Positions 28,056-36,975 of a DNA stretch of 64,000 nt are shown one piece after another. The translations under genes were made by a program, and so were the position numbers. This stretch comes from Alterinioella nitratireducens. GTDB taxonomy: Bacteria; Pseudomonadota; Alphaproteobacteria; Rhodobacterales; Rhodobacteraceae. Location: NCBI RefSeq assembly GCF_013155465.1, contig NZ_JABJVX010000002.1, positions 1 through 64,000 on the forward strand, read 5' to 3'. Below the pieces are notes generated by a model, which did no database searches, was not told the DNA's origin, and saw only the letters and a program-made list of their open reading frames with translations. The first letter of the stretch is position 1. The number at the start of each line of letters is the position of its first letter.

Positions 28056-28573
28056 TGGAGGCTCCCGTCCTTGATACGCGCCGCACCGGCTGGACCGGTG
28101 CGGCGGAGCGGCTCATCAATTTCTGGTCGCTCATGGGCGGAGTCATGGTGGTGGCGGTTGTCCTGATGAACGTCTGGGCGGTCGTCGCTTCCATCCTCGG
28201 GATTCCGTTCGCGGGTGATTTCGAGCTGACCCAGATGGGCATCGCCATCGCGGCCTTCGCCTTCCTGCCCTATTGCCAGATAACCGGAGGCAACGTTACC
28301 GCCGACATCTTTACGGCGCGCGCCTCGCAGTTCTGGGTCTCGGTATTCGCGCTTGCGGCCTCGATCGTCGCACTGCTTTTCGGCCTCTTGCTGCTCTATT
28401 CCATGTATGGCGGCATGCTCAGCCAGCGTCAGTACAACTACACCACCGCGATCTTGCAGATACCGATCTGGTGGGCCTATCTGCCCTGCCTGTTTTCGCT
28501 GGTCCTACTGGCCGTGGCCTCCCTCATCACCCTCTTGGACAACCTCGGCAAGACCGTCCGGGGCGGAACCTGA
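28055..28573 (+). CDS. dctQ: TRAP transporter small permease DctQ
   Basis: A 172-residue membrane protein with four helices (about residues 28-52, 64-82, 102-122 and 138-158), typical of the TRAP small subunit. GDFELTQMGIAIAAFAFLPYCQ is the conserved DctQ stretch around helix 2, and the cytoplasmic end contains LLDNLGKTV. I take ATG 28055, which overlaps the dctP stop as TGATG; a GTG at 28052 is an alternative. It works with DctM to couple Na+ to solute uptake. Confidence 0.9.
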   Translation: MEAPVLDTRRTGWTGAAERLINFWSLMGGVMVVAVVLMNVWAVVASILGIPFAGDFELTQMGIAIAAFAFLPYCQITGGNVTADIFTARASQFWVSVFALAASIVALLFGLLLLYSMYGGMLSQRQYNYTTAILQIPIWWAYLPCLFSLVLLAVASLITLLDNLGKTVRGGT

Positions 28574-28579
28574 TCCATC

Positions 28580-29932
28580 ATGCTTGATCCAATTACCCTG
28601 GGGCTGATCAGCCTTGCCATCCTGATTCTGCTGATCGCGCTCAGGATGCCGATTGCCTATTCCATGATCCTGGTTGGCGGCGTCGGCACCGTCATCATGA
28701 ACGGCCCCTTTACGGTCCTGAACCAGCTCAAGACGCTGGCCTTTGGCTCGTTCTCGAATTACGGGCTGTCCGTGGTGCCGATGTTCGTGCTAATGGGCGC
28801 GATTGCCAGCCGCTCGGGCTTGTCCAAGGCCCTGTTTCGCGGGGCCAACGCCTGGCTGGGATGGGCGCCGGGCGGCACCGCGATGGCGGCCATCGCGGGC
28901 TGCGCGGGGTTCGGCGCGGTGTCGGGATCTTCGCTGGCCACCGCTTCGACCATGGGGCGCATCGCGCTGCCGGAACTCAAGCGCTTCAACTACTCCGGTG
29001 CGCTTGCGACGGGCTCGCTGGCGGCGGGCGGCGTGCTTGGCATTCTCATTCCGCCCTCGGTCGTGTTGATCATCTACGCGGTGATCGTCGAGGCCAACAT
29101 CGTGACCATGTTCATGGCGGCGATGATCCCCGGTTTCCTCGCCGTGCTGTTCTTCATGCTGACCATCCTGATCTACGTGATGATCAAGTCCGAGGCGGGC
29201 CCCAAGGGCGGTGCCGCCGACCGGGCCGAGTTCATCGCCGCGACCATCGGTTTGCTGCCGGTCTTCCTGATCTTCGGCATCGTGCTTGGCGGTATTTATC
29301 TTGGCTTCTACAATCCGACCCCGGGTGCGGCCATCGGCGTGTTCCTGGTGGCAATCTACGGGCTGGCCATGCGCAGCCTGACCTGGGAAGGCACCATCGG
29401 CAGCCTCAAGGAAACCGCCGGCACCACAGGCATGATCTACCTGATCTTGCTCGGGGCCGAACTGATGAAGATCTTCATGTCGCGCATCCGGATGCCGCAG
29501 GCCACCGCCGAATGGATCTCGACCTCTGGGCTGGAGCCGATGACGGTCCTGATCTTGCTGCTGGTCGCGCTGATCCTTCTGGGCTGCCTGATGGACTCTC
29601 TGTCGATGATCCTTCTGGTCATCCCGTTTTTCTGGCCGGTGCTGGTCGAACTCAATGGCGGGCTCTACGCTTTCGGCCCAGACACCGGTTTCGGGATGAG
29701 CACGGAGGATCTGAAGGTCTGGTTCGGGATACTCGCGCTCATCGTCGTGGAACTGGGGCTGATCACGCCGCCTGTGGGGATGAATGTCTTCGTCATCTCG
29801 GCGTTGGCGCGCGACACGCCAATGATGGACACGTTCAAGGGCGTGTTGCCGTTCTTCGGCGCCGAGCTTGTCCGCGTCGTGGTGCTGATCATGTTCCCGG
29901 TTCTGACCTTGTGGCTGCCAAGCGTGATGTGA
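28580..29932 (+). CDS. dctM: TRAP transporter large permease DctM
   Basis: A 450-residue transporter subunit with about twelve helices. FGAVSGSSLATASTMGRIALPEL (near residues 112-134) and GSLAAGGVLGILIPPSVVLIIYAVI (about 148-172) are diagnostic for the DctM family. It forms the Na+-coupled translocation path. It follows dctQ by six bases, completing a standard DctP-DctQ-DctM set. The substrate is not evident from sequence; an aromatic or branched 2-oxoacid would fit the neighbouring genes. Confidence 0.95.
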   Translation: MLDPITLGLISLAILILLIALRMPIAYSMILVGGVGTVIMNGPFTVLNQLKTLAFGSFSNYGLSVVPMFVLMGAIASRSGLSKALFRGANAWLGWAPGGTAMAAIAGCAGFGAVSGSSLATASTMGRIALPELKRFNYSGALATGSLAAGGVLGILIPPSVVLIIYAVIVEANIVTMFMAAMIPGFLAVLFFMLTILIYVMIKSEAGPKGGAADRAEFIAATIGLLPVFLIFGIVLGGIYLGFYNPTPGAAIGVFLVAIYGLAMRSLTWEGTIGSLKETAGTTGMIYLILLGAELMKIFMSRIRMPQATAEWISTSGLEPMTVLILLLVALILLGCLMDSLSMILLVIPFFWPVLVELNGGLYAFGPDTGFGMSTEDLKVWFGILALIVVELGLITPPVGMNVFVISALARDTPMMDTFKGVLPFFGAELVRVVVLIMFPVLTLWLPSVM

Positions 29933-29950
29933 CGCGGCCCCCGCCCCATA

Positions 29951-30862
29951 TCAAAGGGGCGGGATTTGGGCTTTCACTTCCCGCGCGATGAGGTCGCGCA
30001 GCCAGATATGCATCGTCGAGCGATGGGTGCGTGTGGTCCAGACCAGGTCGATCTCGAACGGAGACGGGCAGGGGCAGTCACGGATGCACAGCCCGCCACA
30101 TTCCGCCCGGGCCACGCGCATCGGCAGGGTGGTCATCAGGTCGGTTCCCTTCAGCACACCACCGATCCCCGCCGGACTCGGCACGTTGAGGATCTGGTTG
30201 AGGCTGAGCCCGAGGTCGTCCAGCGCCTTGAGATACCCCGACCTCCAGCCCCCCGCATAAAGCACAACGGCATGATTGGCGGCGATGTAGCTGTCCAGCG
30301 TCAGCGGCGCAGCGGCCAACGGGTTCTCAGGATCCATCACGCAGACGTAATGTTCCGTCAACAGGTTGCGACAGAAGAATTCCGGCGTGTCGGGCTTGAG
30401 CGGCCCGATCAGCAGATCGGCCTCGGAGCGCTTGAGTTGCAGATGGCCTTGCGAGATCGACGGAATGGTCTCAATCCGCATGCGCGGCGCGGCGCGGCGC
30501 AGGGCGCGGATGAGAGGCGGCAGGATGATCTGCCGTTCGTAGAAGTTGCACGCAATGGTGACCTTGGCCGAGGTCCGTTCCGGATCGAACTCCGCCGGCT
30601 CGGCGATCTCGCCTATTTCGGCCAGCGCCCGCGTTGCGAACTCGTGCAGTGTAGCGCAGCGCTCGGTGGCAACGACGCTGCCGCCCTGACGGTAGAAAAG
30701 GGGGTCATCGAAGGCCCGGCGCAACTTTTTGATCGTATAGCTGACAACCGACTGATTGATCCCCAACTGCGCCGCCGCCTCGGAAAAGGACCGCAGGTCA
30801 TGAACCAGCCGCAAGATGTTCAGCGCCGCGAAATCCACCCGTCCGGTGTCGGTCTTTGCCAT
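29951..30862 (-). CDS. LysR family transcriptional regulator
   Basis: A 303-residue LTTR. The N-terminal winged helix is SFSEAAAQLGINQSVVSYTIKKLRRAFDDPLFYR (about residues 26-59), followed by an effector-binding domain with PLIRALRRAAPRMRIETIP. It is divergent from the P450 gene, with 115 bases between, and convergent with dctM. By LTTR custom it would control the P450 and perhaps the whole ior-TRAP cluster in response to the pathway substrate. The target is inferred from position only. Confidence 0.93.
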   Translation of the reverse strand: MAKTDTGRVDFAALNILRLVHDLRSFSEAAAQLGINQSVVSYTIKKLRRAFDDPLFYRQGGSVVATERCATLHEFATRALAEIGEIAEPAEFDPERTSAKVTIACNFYERQIILPPLIRALRRAAPRMRIETIPSISQGHLQLKRSEADLLIGPLKPDTPEFFCRNLLTEHYVCVMDPENPLAAAPLTLDSYIAANHAVVLYAGGWRSGYLKALDDLGLSLNQILNVPSPAGIGGVLKGTDLMTTLPMRVARAECGGLCIRDCPCPSPFEIDLVWTTRTHRSTMHIWLRDLIAREVKAQIPPL

Positions 30863-30977
30863 GGGGCTGCCTCCTCAAAATCTGTTTCCCAGATACGTAT
30901 CATCTATCGGATCAGTTTGTCAGATGTATCGCCAGTATGTAATCCTGAGGAAAGCTGCGAAATTGAGGATGGATCCA

Positions 30978-32153
30978 ATGCCCCTGGCCCCGGTCGATAA
31001 CGACGTCACCATCGCGGAACTCACGCGTGCGCCTTACCCGATCTATCAGCGCCTGCGCGCGGAGACGCCGGTTCTGGACGTGTCTGCGGTAGGACGGATC
31101 CTGCTGACCAAGGCAACCGATACGCGCGCGGTGAAGGATGACCCCGAAACCTGGAGCTCGAACGACCCGAACACGCCGATGGAACGCGCCTTCCAGGCCC
31201 ATACCCTGATGCGCAAGGACGGGGCGGCGCATCTGCGCGAACGCAACGCGATGATGCCGACCTTCTCGGCGAAGAATATCAAGACCCATTGGGTGCCGGC
31301 CTATGAGAAAATCGCCTCGGAATATCTCGACCGGCTGCCGAAAGACGAGATAGTCGATCTGTTCCCGGCTTTGGCGGGGCCGGTTGCGGCGAACATCCTG
31401 TCGGTGATCCTGGGTATTCCCGAGGCCGGCGACGACGACATGCAGGAATGGTCGCAGGCCCTGATCGACGGGGCCGGGAATTTCGGATGGGAGGACGCCC
31501 CGTTCAAACGTGTCGACCTCGCGCATGTCCAGATGAACAAGCTGATGGAGGACAAACGCGACGCGCTGATCGCCGAGCCTGACCAATCCGCCTTGTCGAT
31601 CATGCTGAATGCCGAGGATCCGATCGAATGGAGTCAGATGATGGCGAACGTCAAGATCGCCATCGGCGGCGGCATCAACGAGCCGCGCGACGCGCTGCTG
31701 ACCATCCTCTACGGGCTGCTGTCGGACCCCGAGCAGCTGAACTGGGTCAAGGAAAACGAAAAATGGAGCGATGCCTTCGAAGAGGGCGTGCGGTGGGTCG
31801 CCCCAATCCAGGTGTCCTCGCGCCGGGCCACGCGCGATGCGCAGATCCGCGGCATCGACATCCCCGAGGGCCGCGTGGTGATGACGGTCCAGGCCTCGGC
31901 CAATCACGATGAGGATGTGTTCGAGGATGGGCACCTCTTCAACGTCTTCCGCGACCGCAAACCGCATCAGAGCTTCGGTGCCGGGCCGCATCACTGCATG
32001 GGGACGCATATCTCGCGGATGATGGTCGGCAAGATCATGTTGCCCATGATCTTCGACCGCTTCCCGAACATGTCACTGGTGCCCGATGAGGACCCCAACT
32101 GGTTCGGGTTCGGCTTTCGGGGCCCCTTGCGTCTACCTGTGCGGCTGAGCTGA
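30978..32153 (+). CDS. Cytochrome P450
   Basis: A 391-residue soluble P450. FGAGPHHCMGTHISRM holds the haem-ligand Cys340, EEGVRW near residues 268-273 is the ExxR motif, and SSRRATRDAQIRGIDIP follows. The I-helix motif is IGGGINEPRDAL (about 229-240), so the usual acid-alcohol pair (Asp/Glu-Thr) for O2 activation is replaced by Asn-Glu-Pro. I prefer the ATG at 30978, since GAGGATGGA then sits at normal spacing; ATG 30969 is possible. No ferredoxin or reductase gene is adjacent. It may hydroxylate or O-demethylate the island substrate; this is inference. Confidence 0.92.
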   Translation: MPLAPVDNDVTIAELTRAPYPIYQRLRAETPVLDVSAVGRILLTKATDTRAVKDDPETWSSNDPNTPMERAFQAHTLMRKDGAAHLRERNAMMPTFSAKNIKTHWVPAYEKIASEYLDRLPKDEIVDLFPALAGPVAANILSVILGIPEAGDDDMQEWSQALIDGAGNFGWEDAPFKRVDLAHVQMNKLMEDKRDALIAEPDQSALSIMLNAEDPIEWSQMMANVKIAIGGGINEPRDALLTILYGLLSDPEQLNWVKENEKWSDAFEEGVRWVAPIQVSSRRATRDAQIRGIDIPEGRVVMTVQASANHDEDVFEDGHLFNVFRDRKPHQSFGAGPHHCMGTHISRMMVGKIMLPMIFDRFPNMSLVPDEDPNWFGFGFRGPLRLPVRLS

Positions 32154-32210
32154 CGGGCAGCGCCGAACGGGCCCGCACTTCTTTGAACACGCGCCTCGGC
32201 TGATGCGGTC

Positions 32211-32630
<420 letters not shown>

Positions 32631-32655
32631 CCACCTCACGGCCACCCGGCGCGCA

Positions 32656-33417
32656 TCATGTTGCCGGGTCCTGGTCCTGGGTTTCGGCGCTGATCCCGGC
32701 AAAATCCAGCATATCCTGTGCCGCCTCGCCGATCGCCAGGTCAAGCAGCGCCTCGCCATGGTCGGGGCGGGCAAGCTCCGACCATGATCCGACGCGACCA
32801 CAGGGAAATTGCGCCCGGTGCTCGTCCGGCGGGCCGTGGCGGTCGCCCGCATGGGCGGCGCGGAACGCCGCGTCCAGCGGCTCCGGGGCGGGCATGTGGG
32901 CGCGCTCGATCCGGCGGTGGCGGGCCATGGTGATGGCGATCTCCGACGGGGTCGCGTGCATCCCCTCCCACTCGCCGTAGAGCGATTGCCGCCGCGCGTT
33001 GGTGGCCTCGTAATCCCACCAGGACCGGATGCGCATCGACAGGGGTGCCTCCCCCGCCAGCGCCTTCAGCGGCGCAAGATTGGCCCCATGGGCATTGACC
33101 ACGTAGAGGCGGCGAAAGCCGTGCGTGGCCAGCGCCGCGATGATATCGGAGACGAGGGCCGTGAAACTCGCCTCCGAGACCGAGATCGTGCCGGGGAACC
33201 CCATGTTGAAGGGGGCGGGCGTGTAGGGCACGGGCGGCAGCATGATCGCGCCCGCCCGCGCGCTCGCGCCCTCGGCCACGGCGGTTGCGCATAGGGCATC
33301 TGTGCCGATCAGGCCAATGGGCCCGTGCTGTTCGGTCGAACCCACCGGCAGCACCGCGTCGTCGCGCGTGGTCAGGTAGGTCTCGACCTCTTCCCAACTC
33401 ATCTGTTGCAGGATCAT
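32656..33417 (-). CDS. Creatininase family protein
   Basis: A 253-residue metal-dependent amidohydrolase-like protein of the creatininase/MftE family. LPVGSTEQHGPIGLIGTD near residues 23-40 provides the metal-binding Glu and His, VVNAHGAN near residue 118 the second site, and HATPSEIAITMA the third. The substrate is unknown; such genes beside amino-acid-type ABC transporters and GSTs often act on small amides or lactams. The start overlaps the GST stop as ATGA, so it ends a four-gene operon reading leftwards. Confidence 0.88.
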   Translation of the reverse strand: MILQQMSWEEVETYLTTRDDAVLPVGSTEQHGPIGLIGTDALCATAVAEGASARAGAIMLPPVPYTPAPFNMGFPGTISVSEASFTALVSDIIAALATHGFRRLYVVNAHGANLAPLKALAGEAPLSMRIRSWWDYEATNARRQSLYGEWEGMHATPSEIAITMARHRRIERAHMPAPEPLDAAFRAAHAGDRHGPPDEHRAQFPCGRVGSWSELARPDHGEALLDLAIGEAAQDMLDFAGISAETQDQDPAT

Positions 33418-34055
33418 GCATCCCCCATCTTCTGCGTCACCCACCCGGCCAGGGTCCGGCGGTAGGTCTCCAGCACCTCGGCACTCTCTGGCGTGGGCGG
33501 CGGCCCCGTCTCCGGCAAGTCCAGCCCGAGGCCGAGCGCGCCATCCAGCGCCTCCAGCACCGCGCGAACGGCCCAGTAGCCGCAATCGGGCAAGCCCGGT
33601 GTTGCAGTGCCGGAAAGATACCGGCCACCCTCAGCCCCCTGCGCCACGATGTCCAGCGGGCGGGTCAACGCCTGCCTGGCCGCCTCCGGCACCGGCTGCC
33701 GCGCGCCCACGAAGGGGAACAGCGCCCGCGCCGCCGGTTCAAGCCGCGTGTCGATCTGGCGCGACAGCGCCCGCGCCCGCGCCCGCATCCGCGCGCCCTG
33801 TGGCATCAACGGCCGTCCGGCGCCGATCTCATCGAGATATTCGATGATGGCGTCGGATTCGGTCAGCACGAAATCGCCCTCGATCAGGGCCGGAACCGTG
33901 CCTTGCGGAACGATCCTGCGATAGGCCGCGCTGGTATAGCCATCCGGCGGCGGCGTCTCGGGCAGCGTCAGCCCCTTCAGGGCCAGCGCCAGCCGCAGCT
34001 TGCAGCAATAGACGCTGAGGGCCGTGCCGTAGAGAACCCGGTCAGTCGCGGCCAT
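33414..34055 (-). CDS. Glutathione S-transferase family protein
   Basis: A 213-residue protein with an N-terminal thioredoxin-like GST domain (LYGTALSVYCCKLRLALALKGL, then IVPQGTVPALIEGDFVLTESDAIIEYLDE, about residues 9-76) and a helical C-terminal domain. Start at ATG 34055, inside the end of the ABC permease gene. In this operon it probably detoxifies or opens the imported substrate with glutathione. That link is inferred from gene order. Confidence 0.88.
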   Translation of the reverse strand: MAATDRVLYGTALSVYCCKLRLALALKGLTLPETPPPDGYTSAAYRRIVPQGTVPALIEGDFVLTESDAIIEYLDEIGAGRPLMPQGARMRARARALSRQIDTRLEPAARALFPFVGARQPVPEAARQALTRPLDIVAQGAEGGRYLSGTATPGLPDCGYWAVRAVLEALDGALGLGLDLPETGPPPTPESAEVLETYRRTLAGWVTQKMGDA

Positions 34056-34839
34056 GCACGCCCAACCCCATCCGGCGTTCCATGACCCGCACACCCCAGG
34101 AGACCAGCAGGATCAGCACCAGGTATTCCATCACCAGGAAGGTGTATATCTCCAGCGGGCGGAACTCGGTCAGCGTCAGCTCGTTCGCGCGCCGCGTCAG
34201 TTCCTGGAACCCGATCACCGAGACCAGCGAGGACATCTTGAGGACATAGACATACTGGTTGCCAAGCGCGGGCAGCACCGCGCGCACGACCTGCGGCAGG
34301 ATCACCAGGCGCATCGTCGTCCAGGGCTTCAGCCCCAGGCTGCGGGCGGCCTCGCCCTGGCCCACCTTGATCGACTGCAACCCCGACCGGAAAATCTCCG
34401 AGGTGAAGGCGCTGTCCGAAATCGCCAGGCACACAAGGCCGGTCATGAAGACGCCAAGCTGCAATCCGGTCAGCGCCGGAAGCCCGTAATAGACCCAGAG
34501 GATCATCACCAGAAGAGGGATCGACCGGAAGAACTCGACATAGACCCGGCTGGCCCGCTTGACCCATCGCCGCTTCGAGATGCCCATCAGCGCCACCAGA
34601 AGCCCGATGATCAGCGAGATCAGCATGGCCAGCGTCGAGATCGAGATCGTCGCCCAGAACCCTTTCAGCAGAAAGGACAGGTTGGCCTGCCCGCGCGAAT
34701 CCGAAGGCGACAGGATATACCAGGCAAAGGTGTATCCCCCGCCCGATCCGACCGAACACCCCGCGAGCAAGGTCAGCACCCCGGCAAGGAGCGCCGGCAA
34801 CCGCCAGCGCCCCGCGGCTTCGCGTGAAGCTTTGCTCAT
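34042..34839 (-). CDS. Amino acid ABC transporter permease
   Basis: A 265-residue polar-amino-acid ABC permease of the HisM/GltJ type. GFWATISISTLAMLISLIIG begins the membrane domain, and SEIFRSGLQSIKVGQGEAARSLGL (about 150-173) is the EAA loop that docks the ATPase. The N-terminus has a possible lipobox (TLLAGCSVGSG), odd for a permease; it may be simply a first helix. No ATPase gene is in the cluster, so it must borrow one. It overlaps GST and follows the binding-protein gene by seven bases. Confidence 0.92.
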   Translation of the reverse strand: MSKASREAAGRWRLPALLAGVLTLLAGCSVGSGGGYTFAWYILSPSDSRGQANLSFLLKGFWATISISTLAMLISLIIGLLVALMGISKRRWVKRASRVYVEFFRSIPLLVMILWVYYGLPALTGLQLGVFMTGLVCLAISDSAFTSEIFRSGLQSIKVGQGEAARSLGLKPWTTMRLVILPQVVRAVLPALGNQYVYVLKMSSLVSVIGFQELTRRANELTLTEFRPLEIYTFLVMEYLVLILLVSWGVRVMERRMGLGVHGRD

Positions 34840-34846
34840 GCCAGGC

Positions 34847-35650
34847 TCAGCTCTGGCCCAACCATCTTTGGTCAAGCTCGGCAAAGAACCCTTCCGTCCG
34901 CTTCAGCGTGACCCAGGTGTTCATGAAGTTCAGCCAGACCTGGTCATCCTGCGCCACGACATAGGCAAAGGGCCTGCGGTTGCGCATCTCGGATCCGGGC
35001 ACCAGAATACGCAGCTCGGGGAACCGCGTGACCAGCGTGCCGCCCTCCACATTCGAGGTGATGGTGACATCCGCGCGCCCCGAAAGCACCTCCTGGAAAC
35101 CGGTCGCGGGCGTCTGCACCGCCTGGATATCGGCCAGGGGGAAATGGGCGCGGGCCTGTTCCTCGAACACCGTCCCCATCGAGACCGCGACCCGCACACC
35201 GGGCTGGTTGATGGCCTCCCAGGTGCCGTATTGATCGGCGCTGCCCGCCATGGACAGCGGAACGGTGCCCGCCTCGGTATAGGGCGTGGTGAAGGCCGCG
35301 ACGCGGGCGCGCGACATGTTCACCGAGGCGCCCGAGAAGATGTCGTAGCGATCCGCCGCGATGCCCGCCGTGATCGTGGCCCATTCGGCGACGACCCATT
35401 CGATCTCGACGCCCAGGTCGGCGGCAAGCTGGGTCATCGCCTCGATGTCATAGCCGACGCGGGTGTTGGACCCCGGATCGCGGAACGACATCGGGTTGAA
35501 ATCCCCCGTGGTGCCGATGCGGATGGTGCCACGGTCCAGGATCCGCGCCAGGCGCGAATCGGAAACCTGCGCCTCGGCCGGGGTTCCGCTGGCCAGAACC
35601 ATGCCTCCGGTTCCCAGTGCTGCGGCGACGAAAATGTCTCTTCTGTTCAT
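34847..35650 (-). CDS. Polar amino acid ABC transporter substrate-binding protein (family 3)
   Basis: A 267-residue periplasmic binding protein with a signal peptide carrying a twin arginine (MNRRDIFVAAALGTGGMVLA), cut near TPAEA-QV. RIGTTGDFNPMSFRDPGSN and VGYDIEAMTQLAADLGVEIE are typical of SBP family 3 and resemble cyclohexadienyl dehydratase-like members. It is the first gene of the operon with permease, GST and creatininase genes. A 500-base upstream region with strong hairpins precedes it. Confidence 0.9.
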   Translation of the reverse strand: MNRRDIFVAAALGTGGMVLASGTPAEAQVSDSRLARILDRGTIRIGTTGDFNPMSFRDPGSNTRVGYDIEAMTQLAADLGVEIEWVVAEWATITAGIAADRYDIFSGASVNMSRARVAAFTTPYTEAGTVPLSMAGSADQYGTWEAINQPGVRVAVSMGTVFEEQARAHFPLADIQAVQTPATGFQEVLSGRADVTITSNVEGGTLVTRFPELRILVPGSEMRNRRPFAYVVAQDDQVWLNFMNTWVTLKRTEGFFAELDQRWLGQS

Positions 35651-36164
35651 GATCTATTTCCCTGTTTTTCGAGTGTGATTGCCTTGGCCCGCCCGGGGTG
35701 CGCCGACCGGTCTTTTCCGGTCTCTCCGACCCATGCGGCGTGAAAAGACCCTTCTATGTCGTGATCGCGGGCACCGCGCCGGTGTGGTCCGGTCCGGGGC
35801 ATCGGCAAGCGCGCTGATGCCCACGGACCCCTCCGCACCGGAAGGGGTGCCGCAGCACGGCGGCTGCACACCTGATCCCAGGCCCCTCGTTCGCGCGGGT
35901 CCCATTGGCTTCATGCCCTCAAGCTTGTTGCATCACGCTGAATAATGTTGCGCTAGATGCAACTCTCGGTCAATAGGAAAGATGTCATCGAGGCGCGCGT
36001 GCCTATCGTGATCCCGCGTCTGGCCCTGCGCAGCATCGCACCGCGCGGACCGCCGCACGGCCACCCCTTGCATGACCGCGCCCATATCTCATACTCAGGG
36101 GCATCGGATCGGGACGCGGATTGCCTCGGCCCGCAACAACTCGAACATCGGACAGGGCCCATCC
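35651..36164. promoter_or_regulatory. Long divergent intergenic region with hairpin and inverted repeat
   Basis: No gene is visible in this 514-base gap. GGGCATC (35797-35803) pairs with GATGCCC (35816-35822) in what would be the 5' leader of the ABC operon on the minus strand. A second inverted repeat, GTTGCATC (35927-35934) / GATGCAAC (35956-35963) with a 21-base A/T-richer spacer, lies farther out and looks like an operator or promoter palindrome. The right side carries the promoter for the NYN-domain gene. Confidence 0.45.
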
Positions 36165-36905
36165 ATGGAAGACGCATCGAAACCCCCGCTCCTGGCCGTC
36201 CTGATCGACGCGGACAATGTCTCGGCCAAATATGCCGAAGCGATGTTCGACGAGATCGCGTCGCTCGGCGAGGCCAGCATCCGCCGCATCTATGGCGATT
36301 TCTCGGGGGGCGGGGCGCAGGGCTGGACCAAGGACAAGCTGGCGTCGCTGGCCATCGTTCCGCATCAGCAATTCGCCAACACCACCGGCAAGAATGCCAG
36401 CGACATCGCGCTGGTCATCGACGCGATGGACATTCTCCATTCGGGCCGCTTCGCCGGGTTCGTGCTGATCTCGTCCGACAGCGATTTCACCCGGCTCGCC
36501 AGCCGCATCCGCGAACAGGGGGTGGATGTGTTCGGCATCGGGATGCGCAAGACGCCCGCCGCCTTCGTGAAGGCCTGCAAGCGGTTCATCTACGTCGAGA
36601 ACCTCATCTCGGAGCCGTCGAAATCCAAGCCGAAACCCAAGCCGCAGAAAGAGGACGCATCCGACCTCGCCCCGGCCCCGCTGGAAGATCCGACCAAGCT
36701 GGTGACGCGTGCGATGGATGCGATCGACCAGGATGACGAATGGTTCACGCTTGGCCAGATCGGCCAGTATATCTCGGCCGCGACCCCGGATTTCGACACC
36801 CGCAGCTATGGCAAGCGCAAGCTGAGCGACCTGATCTCGTCGCTGAAAGTGTTCGAGACCAAACGCGGCGAGGGCAACCAGATCCTCGTCCGCAGGCTGG
36901 ACTGA
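36165..36905 (+). CDS. NYN domain protein with OST-HTH/LOTUS-like C-terminus
   Basis: A 246-residue protein. Residues 10-150 form a NYN (PIN-like nuclease) domain of the LabA/DUF88 type: LAVLIDADNVSAKY, then NASDIALVIDAMDILHSG and FVLISSDSDFTRLASRI, with the acidic metal-binding residues in place. A Lys/Pro linker follows, then a LOTUS-like winged helix ending in VFETKRGEGNQILVRRLD. This suggests RNA binding and cleavage. It is monocistronic. The ATG at 36165 begins the homologous region; a longer frame upstream is unlikely. Confidence 0.88.
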   Translation: MEDASKPPLLAVLIDADNVSAKYAEAMFDEIASLGEASIRRIYGDFSGGGAQGWTKDKLASLAIVPHQQFANTTGKNASDIALVIDAMDILHSGRFAGFVLISSDSDFTRLASRIREQGVDVFGIGMRKTPAAFVKACKRFIYVENLISEPSKSKPKPKPQKEDASDLAPAPLEDPTKLVTRAMDAIDQDDEWFTLGQIGQYISAATPDFDTRSYGKRKLSDLISSLKVFETKRGEGNQILVRRLD

Positions 36906-36975
36906 CCTGCGCCGACGATCACGGTCCTGCGCGGGGCGTTGCGCCATCTGTCGGTCTTATCGCCTTGCGCATGCG

